From contig ARYC01017295.1 in assembly GCA_000711775.1 (NCBI GenBank), forward strand, positions 121,215-185,214: 64,000 bases of DNA, in the 5' to 3' direction. The position numbers and the translations under genes are program-made. The notes below the pieces were generated by a model. The model was not told where the DNA came from and made no database searches. It saw only the letters and a list, made by a program, of their open reading frames with translations. This stretch comes from Oxytricha trifallax. Lineage: Eukaryota > Ciliophora > Spirotrichea > Sporadotrichida > Oxytrichidae. How positions within the stretch are numbered: position 1 is the first letter of the stretch; each line of letters opens with the position of its first letter. Positions 1-11,654 of this stretch are shown here, one piece after another.

Positions 1-387
1 ATTTAGTTCCATTAATTAGTACTAAATTTGTTTAAATTTAATTAGTACTGCTACTAAATTCGTTTAATTTTAATTGGTACCAATTTAATAGTACAAAAAC
101 TTAATAAGTACCTAGTTTTAAACTAATGAAGTTTTAATGGAAAAGTTCCAAAATGGTTCAAAACCTAATTGGTACCAGTACCAACCCAATTTTATACTTG
201 GTTGGTACCAAAATCAAAATTATTAAGAATGAAATTAGAGAATTAAAAGTAATAAAATAAACATAAATATGATCTCTAACACCTCTAAAACAACCATTAT
301 TGCTGTAGGATCAACTCCTATACAGAGTTACTATTACCAGAGAGGTTATTAGAGCTTAATAATAGAAATTTAAATTTGAATTTAAAC
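1..387. promoter_or_regulatory. TBE-A spacer between divergent 22-kDa and 57-kDa genes
   Basis: AT-rich spacer upstream of the 57-kDa start codon. It holds a cluster of small palindromes, TAGTAC and GGTACC, repeated several times in the first 210 bases. The same cluster lies at the equivalent place in TBE-B and TBE-C. The divergent gene arrangement makes this the natural place for a two-way promoter. That role is inferred from position only. Confidence 0.35.
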
Positions 388-1835
388 ATGGCGGCTAACT
401 TAAATCGTAAAGCAGTTTCTCTTGGAGCAGGATAATCATAACTAAACTTTGGGTCCTCCAAGAAACCAGAAGTAATCTATATAGAAAGGGAGGTTGAGCT
501 AAGAGTTCTAGAGTTTGAAGCAGAGGTCTTTAAAATTGAAGTTTAAAACAAGAAGTAGAGTGCAGAGGTGGGAGTTTAAACATAAATTGAATTGATTGAG
601 GAAGAAAAGGAACAGCAACAGATAGACAAAGTAAAAACATTTTAATGTGAAGACTGCTAAAATTTCTTCTCAGCTGAGTCAAGCTTGAAGAGGCACATCA
701 AAGAGATACACTCTGGTAGAGCTAAGATATATTTTAAGCATGATAAAGTAGATGGTAGGTATTAGTGCACAACATGCATGAAGTCTTATACTCATCCAGC
801 CAAAGTAAAGAGGCATATGCAAAAGCACCTCTTAAGCGAATTCCTGATTAAAGATGAATAAACTTAAAAGCTTATACCTGCTAAAAGAAAAAACAAATCT
901 CTCGAGTCATAAAGAGAACAGGAGGAGAGGCTCAAGAGACAGAAGCGATTTGAATCAATGAATCAGCCAGCAAATGGTACTCTTATAGCATGTCTTTAAG
1001 AAAGAGCTATGTATATACCTGCATTGAATGCAATTAATATTGACAGCTGTATTGAAAATTACTTGCATTTTGACCTGCCAAACAAGGCTAAACTTATAGT
1101 GGTTGATGAGTATGCTTACAAAGTATATCCTTTCAAGTATCTCATTAAAAACGAGCAGTATCAAAATGAATTTGCAAATGAATACATAATACTGAGGGAG
1201 GCTTAGAAAAAATAGTTTAAGAACTTACTTAGACTTGATGGAGTTATTCTTGGGCATGGCTTTGTTGCATTAAGACTAAAAAAGTTTGAAATGACTTTGA
1301 GAGAGTATCTCTGCCATAATAGATACCCAGATGATTTAAATGAGATACTATCAGAAATGATTAAGGGTGTATAAGAGCTTCATGAACTTGGGTATGTGCA
1401 TTAAGATTTGAAGCCTGAAAATGTTATGATAAATCTCTGTCCATTAGAAATAGTCGTCATTGATTTCAATAGAGCGATAAGATAAGAAATAGTGACTTTA
1501 GCTAAGGTGCTTGGCACACCAGGATACTTTCCAATCAGGGAGAAGTGGACTAATGGCTCAGTTTAGTGGGATGTATGGGTATTGCTGCAATAATCTTAGA
1601 GTGCGATATGGAAAGTATGTCTTACTTTGGAACAAAGCACGAGAAACAATCAATAAGTTTGGCTTCTAAACATATATAACAGGAAGATGTCTGCAATGAA
1701 ATTAAGAAGCTTGTAGAGATGATAATCGTAAGAGCTCCAGCTTATCCTAGATAATCATTAGAAGACATACATGAACCACTACAGAGAGCTAGATTCAAGA
1801 GGTACCACAAAGATAAGCAGATAAAATTCGTATGA
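388..1835 (+). CDS. TBE-A 57-kDa protein: C2H2 zinc fingers plus kinase-like domain, frameshifted
   Basis: Read with TAA and TAG as Gln, the protein starts MAANLNRKAVSLG. Two C2H2 fingers follow at about residues 90-150 (CEDC...H...H and CTTC...H...H), then a basic stretch and a kinase-like domain. Visible kinase marks are AYKVYPFKY (the likely lysine strand), NEFANEYI (helix C), HQDLKPEN (catalytic loop) and DFNRA in place of DFG. The HRD arginine is Gln here. No glycine loop is evident. One base is missing near 1575 relative to TBE-B, after the motif NGSVQWDVW, so the last ~85 codons are out of frame until the shared end KIKFV. The family is known as the TBE 57-kDa ORF; its role in transposition or excision is not settled. 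Confidence 0.85.
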
Positions 1836-1896
1836 TTTAAGTAAACTAATAATCATTAAATATACATTAAATTCATATAAAACTTGCGTTTTCTCT

Positions 1897-1974
1897 ACTA
1901 ACCCCAATAAGACCCCAACTATACCCTACAAATCAAAGCACTTATAAACCTCACTAAGGGGTTTTGGGGTTTTG
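1897..1974. repeat. TBE-A right inverted terminal repeat
   Basis: About 78 bases matching, in inverse orientation, the left end of TBE-B. The outer 17 bases are telomere-like (GGGGTTTTGGGGTTTTG) and inward comes a conserved stretch containing CACTTATAAACCTC. It is followed by ATT, the ANT-type target duplication known for TBEs. Confidence 0.9.
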
Positions 1975-2408
1975 ATTGGTTAAAATAGTTTCTAATTAAT
2001 AAGTCAAACTACAAAGTCTAAACTTTATTTGGTTATTAGTTTTGAATTTTCAAATATTTCTAATTATTAGGTATTATTAACTTCCACCCTCTCTTGGGTT
2101 GCTCTATAATTCTAATGTTTCCAAATTAAATGAAATATAAATAAACTGGATTGGTTATAAATAGTTTCTAATTAATAAGTCAAACTACAAAGTCTAAACA
2201 TTATTTGGTTATTAGTTTTGAATTTTCAAAAATTTCTAATTATTAGGTATTATTAACTTCCACCCTCTCTTGGGTTGCTCTATAATTCTAATGTTTCCAA
2301 ATTAAATGAAATATAAATAAACTGGATTGGTTATAAATAGTTTCTAATTAATAAGTCAAACTACAAAGTCTAAACGTTATTTGGTTATTAGTTTTGAATT
2401 TTCAAATA
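1975..2408. repeat. 175-176 bp tandem repeat, about 2.5 units
   Basis: Units begin ATTGGTTATAAATAG at about 1975, 2150 and 2326; the last is cut short near 2408. Units differ by only a few bases. The first unit abuts the right end of TBE-A and supplies the ATT next to it, so TBE-A seems to have inserted at a unit boundary. I see no coding sequence in it. Confidence 0.85.
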
Positions 2409-2602
2409 TTTATAATAATTAAATCTATCTTAATTAATTTCTATCGTCACCCAAATCTTGTAAATAACTACATTGGGGTTTTACTAGAGATGAATAGATT
2501 CAAAACACCAAAACCCCTTAGTGAGGTTTATAAGTGCTTTGATTTGTAGGAAATAATTGGAGTCTTATTGGGGATAGTAGAGAAATTAGGCCAATTTACA
2601 AA

Positions 2603-3666
2603 ATGAGAAATAGAAATTAGCGAAATTTAGGGTCGATTTATGATGAGTAATATTTAGATTTACTGCTTAAGCTTAGGTATGGTACAAGTATTAATATAGA
2701 CTAAGTCAAACCAGTGTTGAATTATACAGCCATAGCAAGACTCCTACACAAGAGTGCCCCAACCGTTAGGTATCATTGCTTGTTAGCTGTTTAACATTAT
2801 AACTCAGGCTCTAGAAAACATCCTGCAAGAAAATAAAAGTTCTCACAGCACCATATTGACTACCTCTGCGACTCAAAGACATTAAAGTATTGAGCTCACT
2901 TTCCTCTTGACTAACGAGCTGTCATGTTTCATCGCAAGTTTCCAGACATGCGTATCTCTCCTTAGACTATAGCCAATATTTATAGACGAAATGGTATTAC
3001 TTTCAAGACTGTCAACAGAGTTAAGAAAGTGATTGATTTTACAGTGCCATTTTATAGCAATAATTTAAACTATATATATGATTAAATGCAGAGAGCTATT
3101 GATAATAACATCAAGTTCATACATGCAGATGAAGCTGTGTTTACGTTCAACACTTTATTAATAAGTCAAGGTACAAGAAGTATGATAACATAGAAGTTTA
3201 TGACTAAAAAGTAAAGGTAGTCACTCATGCAATTTTAGCAGGTATAAGTGAAAATTCAGGCTTAGAGAGTTATGTGATTCACCCTCGCTCTATTAAGCGA
3301 GAGTAGTATATAGAGATCCTACATAAGCTCAGAGAGAAGTATAGCAACCAAGAGATCATCCTGTTTGTTGATAACCTATCAGTTCATAAGACTAAGGAGT
3401 CTAAGAAAGCTTATGAAAACCTAAACATAACCCCTGTATACAACGTTCCTTACAGCCCTTAATTTAATGGAATAGAATTCTACTGGAGTTAAATAAAGAC
3501 TCACTACAAGAAGCTTCTGCTGTATCATCTTATGCATGACTTGCCCATCGATACAGTAGACTTGATTCAAAGCAGCTGTAAGAGAGTGAGCGTAGATAAG
3601 ACAACAATTTGTGCGAGAAAGGGAAGAATGAATGTTTATAAATAAGTTTTAGATTTAAACGAATGA
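2603..3666 (+). CDS. TBE-B transposase (Tc1/mariner-type DDE), one in-frame TGA and later shift
   Basis: Starts MRNRNQRNLGSIYDEQYLDL with a helix-turn-helix-like N-terminus (ARLLHKSAPTVRYH). The catalytic core shows HADEAVFTFNT (first Asp), ILFVDNLSVHKTK (second Asp) and PQFNGIEFYW (Glu), the DDE pattern of the Tc1/mariner/IS630 group. TBE-D reads TGG where this copy has TGA in the motif LKYWAHF, so the frame is closed there. A further small indel lies near 3160. It ends ...VYKQVLDLNE at TGA 3664-3666, six bases before the end of the 22-kDa gene. Family length is about 42 kDa. TBE transposases are reported to take part in germline DNA elimination in Oxytricha. Confidence 0.9.
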
Positions 3667-3672
3667 ATATAT

Positions 3673-4461
3673 TCACATATTAAACTGGCCCATAAATGGG
3701 TTTGGCTTCTCTTTCTTCTCCTCTTCTTATGGCTTGCTTGGGCCCATATTTCTTCTCTTTGTGCCAGCTCCTGCATCTATGTTTATTTCATCTGGCTTTT
3801 AAGCATCTTTATAAAGTCTCTTGCTCACTTCATGAATTATCTGTGACTTTCTCTCTCTATGAACCTTAGCATGCTCTTTCATAAGATATATACCAGTGCC
3901 AGATTTTCCTACAAAGTTATATGTCAAAGGTTACTTGAAAGATAAGGATGCTTCTTAAGTTCCTCTAGCCAAGCTGAGCTTATAAGAATGCCTTGCTTCT
4001 TCTAGTCTTCAGGAGAAATAGAATATCGTTTCTTATGTGCTTCTTCAATAATTTCTCTGAGATAATCCTCTTTTATTGTACCAAGAACACCAAAGAAGAA
4101 GTTCCTCTCTGGTAGTTTATTAGAGAGTTGTTTCTTGGTAGGAAGGTAAACTACCACTTCCTCATCTTACATGGCATCCTCATAAAGATTAGTGACTGAA
4201 ATCTCAGGGTAGTTCGGATTTCAATTAGTTTAATCTCTTTATTTTTAAAAGCTTTCTTCTCCTCACAAAGTATTGCATTCAAGAATGAAATTTTGGACCT
4301 TCCATCGATGGAAGGAATAAACCAACTGTATAATATGTTAATAATCATCAAGTTATCTTACCATGTAAAGTTAGGTATCGATAGAGATCTTCCTTACTTC
4401 TGAATCTTGATATCATTTCTTGAGCCTCGACTCTTTTCATTTGATCATTGAGTGATTCCAT
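3673..4461 (-). CDS. TBE-B 22-kDa protein with two short introns, frameshifted
   Basis: Starts MESLNDQMKRVEAQEMISRF and ends ...KPNPFMGQFNM at TGA. Two spliceosomal introns are visible because the frame meets TGA unless they are removed, and they sit at identical places in TBE-C and TBE-D: 4327-4362 (36 nt, GTAAGA...ATACAG) and 3909-3934 (26 nt, GTAACC...TTGTAG). Compared with TBE-C and TBE-D, one base is missing after the second exon start and more in the stretch near 4210. The C-terminus is basic. No known domain is recognised. The gene converges on the transposase and shares the long spacer upstream with the 57-kDa gene. Confidence 0.8.
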
Positions 4462-5025
4462 CTTTGTTCCTCTCCCTATTAATAATTTCAAATTATAACT
4501 TATAGACTTCTGGATCCTATTGTTTAAAATCTTACTATTAAATATGGGCATCTTATAGGAGGTCAACCCTGCAAGATACGTGGAGAAAGTTTGCAGAAGC
4601 TGTAACAAACTGCAGAGATGGAGCTCCATTTTTATCAATTTAGTTCCATTAAATTAGTACTAAATTTGTTTAAATTTAATTAGTACTGGCACTAAATTCG
4701 TTAAATTTTAATTGGTACCAATTTAATAGTACCAAAACTTAATTAGTACCTAGTTTTAAACTAATGAGGTTTTAATGGAAAAGTTCAAAAATGGTTCAAA
4801 ACCTAATTGGTACCAGTACCAACCTGAATTTTATCTAAGTTGGTACCAAAATTAAAAATATTAAGCATGAATTTAGAAAAATTATAGTAATAAACTTAGT
4901 ATAAATATGATGTCTAACGCCTAAGAATCAACCATTGTTGTTGCAGTACCAACTCCTATACAAAGTTACTATAACTAGAGAGGTTATTAGAGCTTTATAA
5001 TAGAAATTTAAATTTGAATTTAAAC
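4462..5025. promoter_or_regulatory. TBE-B divergent spacer with TAGTAC/GGTACC palindromes
   Basis: 564-base AT-rich spacer between the 22-kDa and 57-kDa start codons. Its middle (about 4655-4850) holds repeated 6-base palindromes TAGTAC and GGTACC. Matching arrays occur in TBE-A and TBE-C, but not in the diverged TBE-D. The part next to the 22-kDa start is an open frame extending that gene upstream in this copy only. Promoter role is inferred from position. Confidence 0.4.
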
Positions 5026-6471
5026 ATGGCGGCTAACTTAAATCGCAAAGCAGTCTCTCTTGGCAGTGGTAATCTTAGCTAAACTTTGGATAAACTAAGA
5101 AGCCAGAGATCATATACATTGAAAAGGAGCCAGAGCTTAAAGCTCTTGAGTTTGAATCAGAGGTGTTTGTTCTAGAAATAAATATAAGGAAGCAGAGAGC
5201 AGAGATAAGTATTTAAACGCTAATCGAAGATGTTGAGGAGTTAAAAGAACATCTCCCACTAGAAAAGATTAAAGAATTCTAATGTGATGAATGCTAAAAT
5301 TTCTTCTCAACTGATTCGAGCTTGAAGAGGCACATCAAAGAGATGCACTCTGGGAGAGCTAAGATATATTTTAAGCACGAAAAGGTCGATGGCAGGTATT
5401 AGTGCACGACTTGCATGAAGTCTTACACTCACTCAGCTAAAGTTAAAAGACACATTCAAAAACATCATTTAAGTGAGTTTTTAATGCAAGATAAAGAAAC
5501 ATAAAAACTTATACCAGCCAAGAGAAATTCCAATACTATAGAGTCTTAAAGAGAGCAGGAAGAGAGACTTAAGAAGCAGAAACGTTTTGAGTCAATGAAC
5601 CAACCAGCTAATGAATTATATATAGCATGCTTGTAAGAGAGAGCTATGTATATACTTGCATTAAATGCAGTAGATCTCAGTTTTTGCATTGACAACTATT
5701 TACATATTGATGTGGCTAACAAGGCAAAACTCATAGTAGTTGATGAGTATGCTTATAAAGTATATCCTTTCAAATATCTTATTAGGAACGAGCAGTATCA
5801 AAATGAGTTTGCCAATGAATACATAATACTAAGAGAGGCTCATAAAAGGTAATGCAAGAACTTGCTTAAACTCGATGGAGTTATTCTTGGACATGGTTTT
5901 ATTGCACTACGACTTAAGAAATTTGAAATGACTCTAAGAGATTATCTCTACCATAATAGATACCCAGATGACTTGAATGAGATACTCACGGAAATGACCA
6001 AGGGTGTGAAAGAGCTGCATGATCTAGGGTATGTTCATAGAGATTTGAAGCCAGAAAATGTAATGCTAAATCTCTGTCCTTTAGAAATAGTAGTCATTGA
6101 TTTCAATAGAGCAATAAGGTAAGAAATAGTGACTTTAGCTAAAGTGCTAGGCACACCTGGGTACTTCCCAATAAGAGAGAAGTGGACTAATGGCTCTGTT
6201 TAGTGGGATGTCTGGGCGGTAGCAGCAATTATTTTAGAGTGCGATATGGAAAGTATGTCGTACTTCGGAACAAAGCAAGAAAAGTAATCAATAAGCATGG
6301 CTGTTAAACATATAAAGCAGGAAGATGTATGCACTTAGATTAAGAAAATGGTTGAGATGATCATAGTAAGAGCTCCAGCATATCCAAGATCATCATTAGA
6401 AGATATACTTGAAACATTAAAGAGAGCTAAGTTCAAGAGATACCACAAAGATAAGCAGATAAAATTTGTTT
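5026..6471 (+). CDS. TBE-B 57-kDa protein: C2H2 zinc fingers plus kinase-like domain
   Basis: Starts MAANLNRKAVSLGSG. Fingers CDEC...H...H and CTTC...H...H precede a basic linker and a kinase-like domain with AYKVYPFKY, HRDLKPEN, VIDFNRAIR and GTPGYFPIREKW, then NGSVQWDVWAVAA. The catalytic loop is canonical, while the metal-binding motif is DFN instead of DFG and no APE motif is clear. Near codon 20 one base is missing relative to TBE-A, so the first ~20 residues are out of frame with the rest. It ends KDKQIKFV at TGA. A kinase or pseudokinase role is inferred; the zinc fingers suggest nucleic-acid binding. Confidence 0.88.
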
Positions 6472-6611
6472 GAATTAAGCACATTAATACTCATTAAATA
6501 TTCATTAAATTCACATAAAACTTGCGTTTTCTCTACTAACCCCAATAAGACCCCAACTATACCCTACAAATCAAAGCACTTATAAACCTCACTAAGGGTT
6601 TTGGGGTTTTG

Positions 6612-9060
6612 ATTGCAGCTAATGTTAATATGTTGCAATTATATCTTAAATGACTCACAGAGGTCGTATATGAAGTTTATGTAATCTAGAGAGTCATAGA
6701 GAATGTTATGATCAACTATTTTATAGCTTGCTATGTTCTCAATCAAAGCTTCTAAATTTCTTGAATTCTCTATATATTTTAGTAATTGTCGATAAGCATG
6801 ATCAAAACTGATTCTTGATAATGATTCACATATTTGAAAGTTTACTTTGAACGCGTATCTATTTAGCTTCAAAAACCTCTTTACTTATAAACAAACGAAA
6901 TCAGATAGATGCTGATTATGTGCAATTTGCATTATCAAGTAATATTATTCATTATTTGAGGCTGTCTTCAATAATCTGACGAAAGCTTTCATTACATAAA
7001 CAGATAGCTTAAAATTTAACTTTAAATGATTTTAATCTAATCTTAAAAGGTATGCTATACTCTAAGTTATGTTATTTGAAGAAAGAAAGCCTAAGAACAT
7101 ACTGGCTAATAAGTTTGTAAACTCACTAGAATTTTGCTTAATAAAAAAGAAATTTTGATTTTGCTCATAATTTGTTATATAGTTAGGATAAGTATTATTT
7201 ATAACTAGATTGCTTAATTGAATTAATCAATATTATTCTATGCTTTTCTCATTTTCTGTTATTAATCAGCTAATTGGAATTTACTTTTCATTCTTTTCAT
7301 AAACTTATATGTTATCTTAATAATTTTAGTGCAAAGTCAAAGCTTTTCCTCAGCATAATTTGTTTAGCTTCTTAACCACAGCAGTTGAACTTCTATAAGA
7401 TAGCAATTCTAAATTATAATATTGAACAGTTAATCATTTTCCAAGTTTTTAAGAGTGTGATACAAAATTTCTATTAGATGTTCAATACTTTCTTCATGGG
7501 TTTGCATAAAAGTGAAAAGTTCATGTTTATTGATTTAGTTTAGGAGTTTTTATTAAGTCTTCTACAATTAAATAACTATTTTTAATTATGAGATAAAATA
7601 ATAGACCTTTTGGATATTGCTGTATTTCATTTATTGAAATTAATTTTAGTGAAAAAACTGAATTAAAAAACCTTCTTTTATATATGTAAAATTTCATCCA
7701 CATCCTTTGTGACTTAATATGAAATTATTAAGACCATCCAGAGAGATGCATGAAATGCTTGCGCGCATTCTTTACTTCTCATTATTTATTCGTGGCTCTT
7801 GCATTCTTATGTAAGAAATTTGCACATATAGTCAAAAATGTGAGAAATAACTCTTTAGAGCTCGTAATCTTTAGTAAAAGACCTGATTGAGTGTAAATCT
7901 TTTTCAATCAAGTTTCAGAGCAGCACTATAAAACTATTTAAAAATAACTTAATAAACTGGTTGAATTCTTCTCAATGCTACTTTAAATAATGAAGGAATT
8001 AATATAATTATAGAGAGTAATAAAATGATGAAAAGAATAATATTACATATAAAAATTTCAAGCATGATTATAGGAAAACAAAATCAATTAGAAATATAAT
8101 TTATTAAAATATGTTAGGATTTATCCATAATTTTTGAATATAAATTTTGTATATTCCTTAAATAACTTTGCATCCAATTAATTTATTAGAAATTTTACAT
8201 TAGAACTACTTCTAGAATATCTTGGCTTCTTGAAAATGCCTAATCCATGCAATGGAATAGTTTTCCAAGCAACCCAAAAACTATTATGACTCTTTGAGGT
8301 AAAGACAACTTAAAATTTAAATTTTAACTTAATAAACTATTGATGTCGTGAAATGTAAGGTTAAGCAATGTGTCGATACAAATAAACTATAGATATGATA
8401 TAAAAGTTTAAATTATTACTGTCAAATCAGATTCAATAGGTTTCCCATTATGTAGTTCATTTCTTAGCATAGAGACAATTATGTCTATTAACCCATTTTG
8501 ATAAGAGTATTCTAGGTTTAGCTCTTCCATTTTCCCAGAATGTGTTTAATTAATTTCAAATTCTGAGCAAAGCTATCTTATACATTTTCCCCTTTTTACA
8601 GCAGCTTAAAGTTTTAATCTAAGTTTTCAATCTACTGTTTAAGTGACTAAACATTGTGGAAGTTTACAAAAGCTAAATGATATGATTTATCAAAGTTTAT
8701 ATTAAGATTTTAGAAATACTATGGATTTACCTGATTGTCAATCGTCAATTAATTACAGCTTTAATTCTCTTTCATTAACTCGAATTAGCTATCTAATTAA
8801 TCATATTGATCAAAATCTTGGAACCCCTCAGTCAAAGTCTATTGATCGAAGCTATAGTCTTCTCTATTTCTCAATTTCCTGTAAAACTTTGAATCTAATT
8901 CTGCCCTTTTTTATTTCATCTTAGTATGCTTGTTCTTCTTTCGCAAGTTTACCACGAAATTCATCGCTCGATCATATTCTTTGTAGTTCTAACTAATGTA
9001 AATTACATTTTGAATTCCAAATCTATGATTCGCTAAATTCACAGATCTCTCTTTTTAATC
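6612..9060 (-). CDS. Helical-repeat-like protein with basic N-terminus (importin-alpha-like, tentative); 3' end broken by TBE-B
   Basis: A minus-strand coding region in several blocks. About 9040-8690 encodes a lysine/arginine-rich segment (NFVVNLRKKNKHTKMKQKRA) resembling an importin-beta-binding motif, then an acidic stretch. A likely intron starts with GTAAATCC near 8690. About 8640-8150 encodes a hydrophobic helical stretch (NGLIDIIVSMLRNEL, ICIDTLLNLTFHD, IVFGLLGKLFHCMD). About 7560-7335 encodes THEESIEHLIEILYHTLKN. About 6890-6612 encodes RYAFKVNFQICESLSRIS and ends in TBE-B. The frame stays open into the TBE target site and continues on the far side (2500-2447) to a TGA. Blocks are separated by IESs or introns that I could not place exactly. 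The importin link is weak; HEAT/armadillo-like is a safer description. Confidence 0.5.
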
Positions 9061-10378
9061 TATAAATTGCATCTAATTAATAATATAACTTACTTGAAAG
9101 GAATCTGTTTCTTTCCAAATCCTAATTTGGTTCAAAGTTAAAAAATGAAAGTGATGTGAAAGGATTAACAGATTGAGTAGATTCATTATTTGAGATGTAT
9201 GGGTATTCAAATTAATTGCCCACTTCAATTTTGCTTGAGAAAGATTAAGTTTGCATTTTAAATTGTAAATCAAAATTAAATTATTAAATTCTTTACTCAA
9301 CAGTACTTATACTTCTTAATCTCAAGTATTAGATTTCTGCATTAACAATTTATTTTATTCAAAAGATTCACATATTAATTTTTAATTTAATCATTAATTA
9401 TGATGAGTTTTCTAAGGGGTCTCTCCTTTAACAGTTTTTTTCTCTAAATTCTAAAACAACATGACTGCTTGATTGCAATATTTTTTCTATGTAATTTGGC
9501 ATATTTTTAAGTAGATTCATCTAGCTAAATTGTATGTTATTGCTACTTTCTAGATTAGCATCAGTCTAAAAGCGATACTATGATTTAGACTTTTTCATGT
9601 TTGGAGTGATTAAATTTCCTATATTGTTTCCATATTAAATGATATTTTGTTACGCTAAACTTTGTTTCAAAAGCCTTGAAGACATATAACCGGTTGAAGT
9701 TTATCTATGTTAAGTGTTTACTGAATTTTATATTTTATTTAGATCATCAAATATTTTATTTTGTGATCTTTTCTTATTATTTTTATTAGAAATAGTGTCT
9801 TAGCTTAATAACTCTGTATTTTCGGAAATATCTAGCTATATTTAGGGATATTTATCTCGGATTTAGTTGTTTCTAGCAGTTTTTGGTATATTTTAATAAA
9901 AGTTTTTCATTTTAGAATTGGACTCATACTATTTTTAAGCATCAGAAAATTGATCAATTTGCTCTGATTTAATCATTTTTGAAATGCTTGATTATGCAGG
10001 AAACTTCTGATAGTATAGAAAGCTACCCTCTAAATTATTTCTCTTAGTCGTTATTGATAGAAAGCTAGAATTATTTTGGATATTCAAAAATATTTTCACT
10101 CTTCATTTTCTAAATTTGGTCTACTTTAAAATGATTCAAGTCCGGAGTCTTTACACTTCTGAATTATTAATTTAAATCAAGCAAAATACTTCGTCTTCTT
10201 TTCTCGGTATTCAATCTCTTTATTTCGAAAAATTGCTAACTTGAGGATGTTTGAGTGTTACTTGGGGTTTTAGATTTCTTTTTCTGATTTGCTATTAAAT
10301 TTCTTAAAGTGTTAATTGCATTTTCTTAATTTATTGTTTGAAGTTTCCAATCTATTTTTGAGTTAATTTCTCAAGGTC
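9061..10378. other. AT-rich region with weak coding signal on the minus strand
   Basis: One open minus-strand stretch at about 9300-9095 (ends ETDSFQ before GTAAGT) may be an exon of the neighbouring gene. The rest shows only short open frames of the length expected by chance when TGA is the only stop. No RNA gene or repeat was seen. Confidence 0.3.
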
Positions 10379-10785
10379 TCACATGAATTCAGTTTTTCCC
10401 TTTTAATAAATGTGCATATTTGAAAATATTTTAGGAGCGTTATCCATATCGATATGTTCACCTATGTTTATAAGTTTGTCTACTCCTATGTTCTTGGACA
10501 ACACTCTTTCTATAATAATTTTAATAAAATTTAAATATCTTACCTCTCTCAATATTTTTCTCAATTTTTGTCTTGTAAAATTTAAGATACTCTGGATTTT
10601 ATATAGCTTCATACATATCAGTATATCCTTTTTTAAACTGCTCTAAGAACAATTTAAGGAAGCTAATACTTTTATTTTATTTCTACTTATTTAAAAATGA
10701 TTTATTAACCCTGCCTATTTTTCTATAAAAGATTAGCTTAATCAAATATATTTACCGTCCTTTTCTAATGAAAGCAGAGATTTGC
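10379..10785 (-). CDS. Unrecognised coding fragment with one 34-nt intron
   Basis: The frame reads ...FLEQFKKGYTDMYEAIQNP EYLKFYKTKIEKN and continues, after removal of an intron at 10510-10543 (GTAAGA...TTATAG), as RVLSKNIGVDKLINIGEH through to EFM and TGA. The intron restores one frame over both exons, which supports a real gene. The upstream end is uncertain, as the frame stays open to about 10785 without a clear start. No domain is recognised. Confidence 0.5.
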
Positions 10786-11654
10786 TATACAATTCAAACT
10801 CTTTAATCTTAAACTAAGCATTAGAGAGTATCTATTTATGTGACGAGCTTTCCTTAAGACTGCTCTTATGATTTTAAGCATAAAGTATTTCCTGTTTTTT
10901 ATTTATTCTCGCCTCACTTATATATTTAATTTCCTCATCTTTTATAGTTAAAACCCTAAATCATTTAATTATAAAGTCAATATAATTTTGAAATTATTAT
11001 TCATAAAATTAATATTATATATTCAAGGCTTTGCCTAATCTTATTAAATTCTTAAAACTCTCTCGATCACACTAATCACTCATTAATTTAAGTCTTTAAA
11101 TTAACTTTATTTAGGATGTCTTTGAAATAAATAAGCTATGAAATAAAATTAATAGTAGATATAGTTGTCTATATTATTATCTAAAAGAAATTAAAAGTTA
11201 TTGAATAATTCTGATTTAAAACATATATTTAATTAATTTATAATACAAATATAGAAAGCTTAATAATGGAATTATTTTACTCTTCGAGTCTGAAACTTTA
11301 TAGAAAGAAATTATTATAAATATTCTTCTTAAATTTCACTTTAAAGAAATGTCACATCAAATTAAACTAAAGCTTAATAACTAACTTATTAACTTAGAAA
11401 AATAATATTTTAATAAAAAATATAGTTTATAGTAGATTATTTACAATAGCTAGAAAAAGAAATTAAATTGCTTTAAAATAAGTAATCAATGCATCTAATA
11501 ATCTTTAAATAAATAAAAATAGACAAATCTGTTTGTTTAATATCTTTTTCAAGACCTGTTGTATTCTATTAAAGATTAAAGTAAAGAAGGTTGTTATCTT
11601 ACTGAAGCGAAAGCTTGGTTAACTAAGCTATTCTCAGTGCCTTTATTAAGAGAA
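10786..11654. other. AT-rich spacer
   Basis: Very AT-rich sequence between two minus-strand coding regions. I see no convincing coding frame, repeat or RNA gene. It may contain the 5' end of the downstream fragment, promoters, or IES sequence. Confidence 0.4.

Larger units (their letters stand above)
1..1974 (+). mobile_element. TBE-A, right-hand part of a telomere-bearing element
   Basis: This is a truncated copy: the window begins inside the spacer between the 22-kDa and 57-kDa genes. It then holds the 57-kDa gene and the right inverted terminal repeat. The terminal repeat ends in two G4T4 telomere-like units, closing at 1974, followed by ATT, the likely target duplication. It is nearly the same sequence as TBE-B over its whole length, so both belong to one subfamily. 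TBEs are Tc1/mariner-type germline transposons of Oxytricha that are removed during macronuclear development. Confidence 0.93.
2501..6611 (+). mobile_element. TBE-B, full-length 4.1-kb telomere-bearing element
   Basis: Complete element of 4111 bp bounded by inverted terminal repeats starting CAAAAC(A/C)CCAAAACCCC and flanked by ATT at 2498-2500 and 6612-6614. Gene order is transposase (+), 22-kDa (-), 57-kDa (+). The transposase and 22-kDa genes converge with a 6-base gap; the 22-kDa and 57-kDa genes diverge from a 564-base spacer. Length, ends and gene set match the TBE1 family of Oxytricha. All three genes carry at least one lesion, so this copy is probably not autonomous, unless some are assembly errors. 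Confidence 0.95.

Noticed and set aside
2472-2485. Telomere-like GGGGTTTT near the tandem repeat
   Set aside because: Only one unit, not followed by further repeats; it lies outside the TBE-B end and reads as part of a possible coding end on the other strand.
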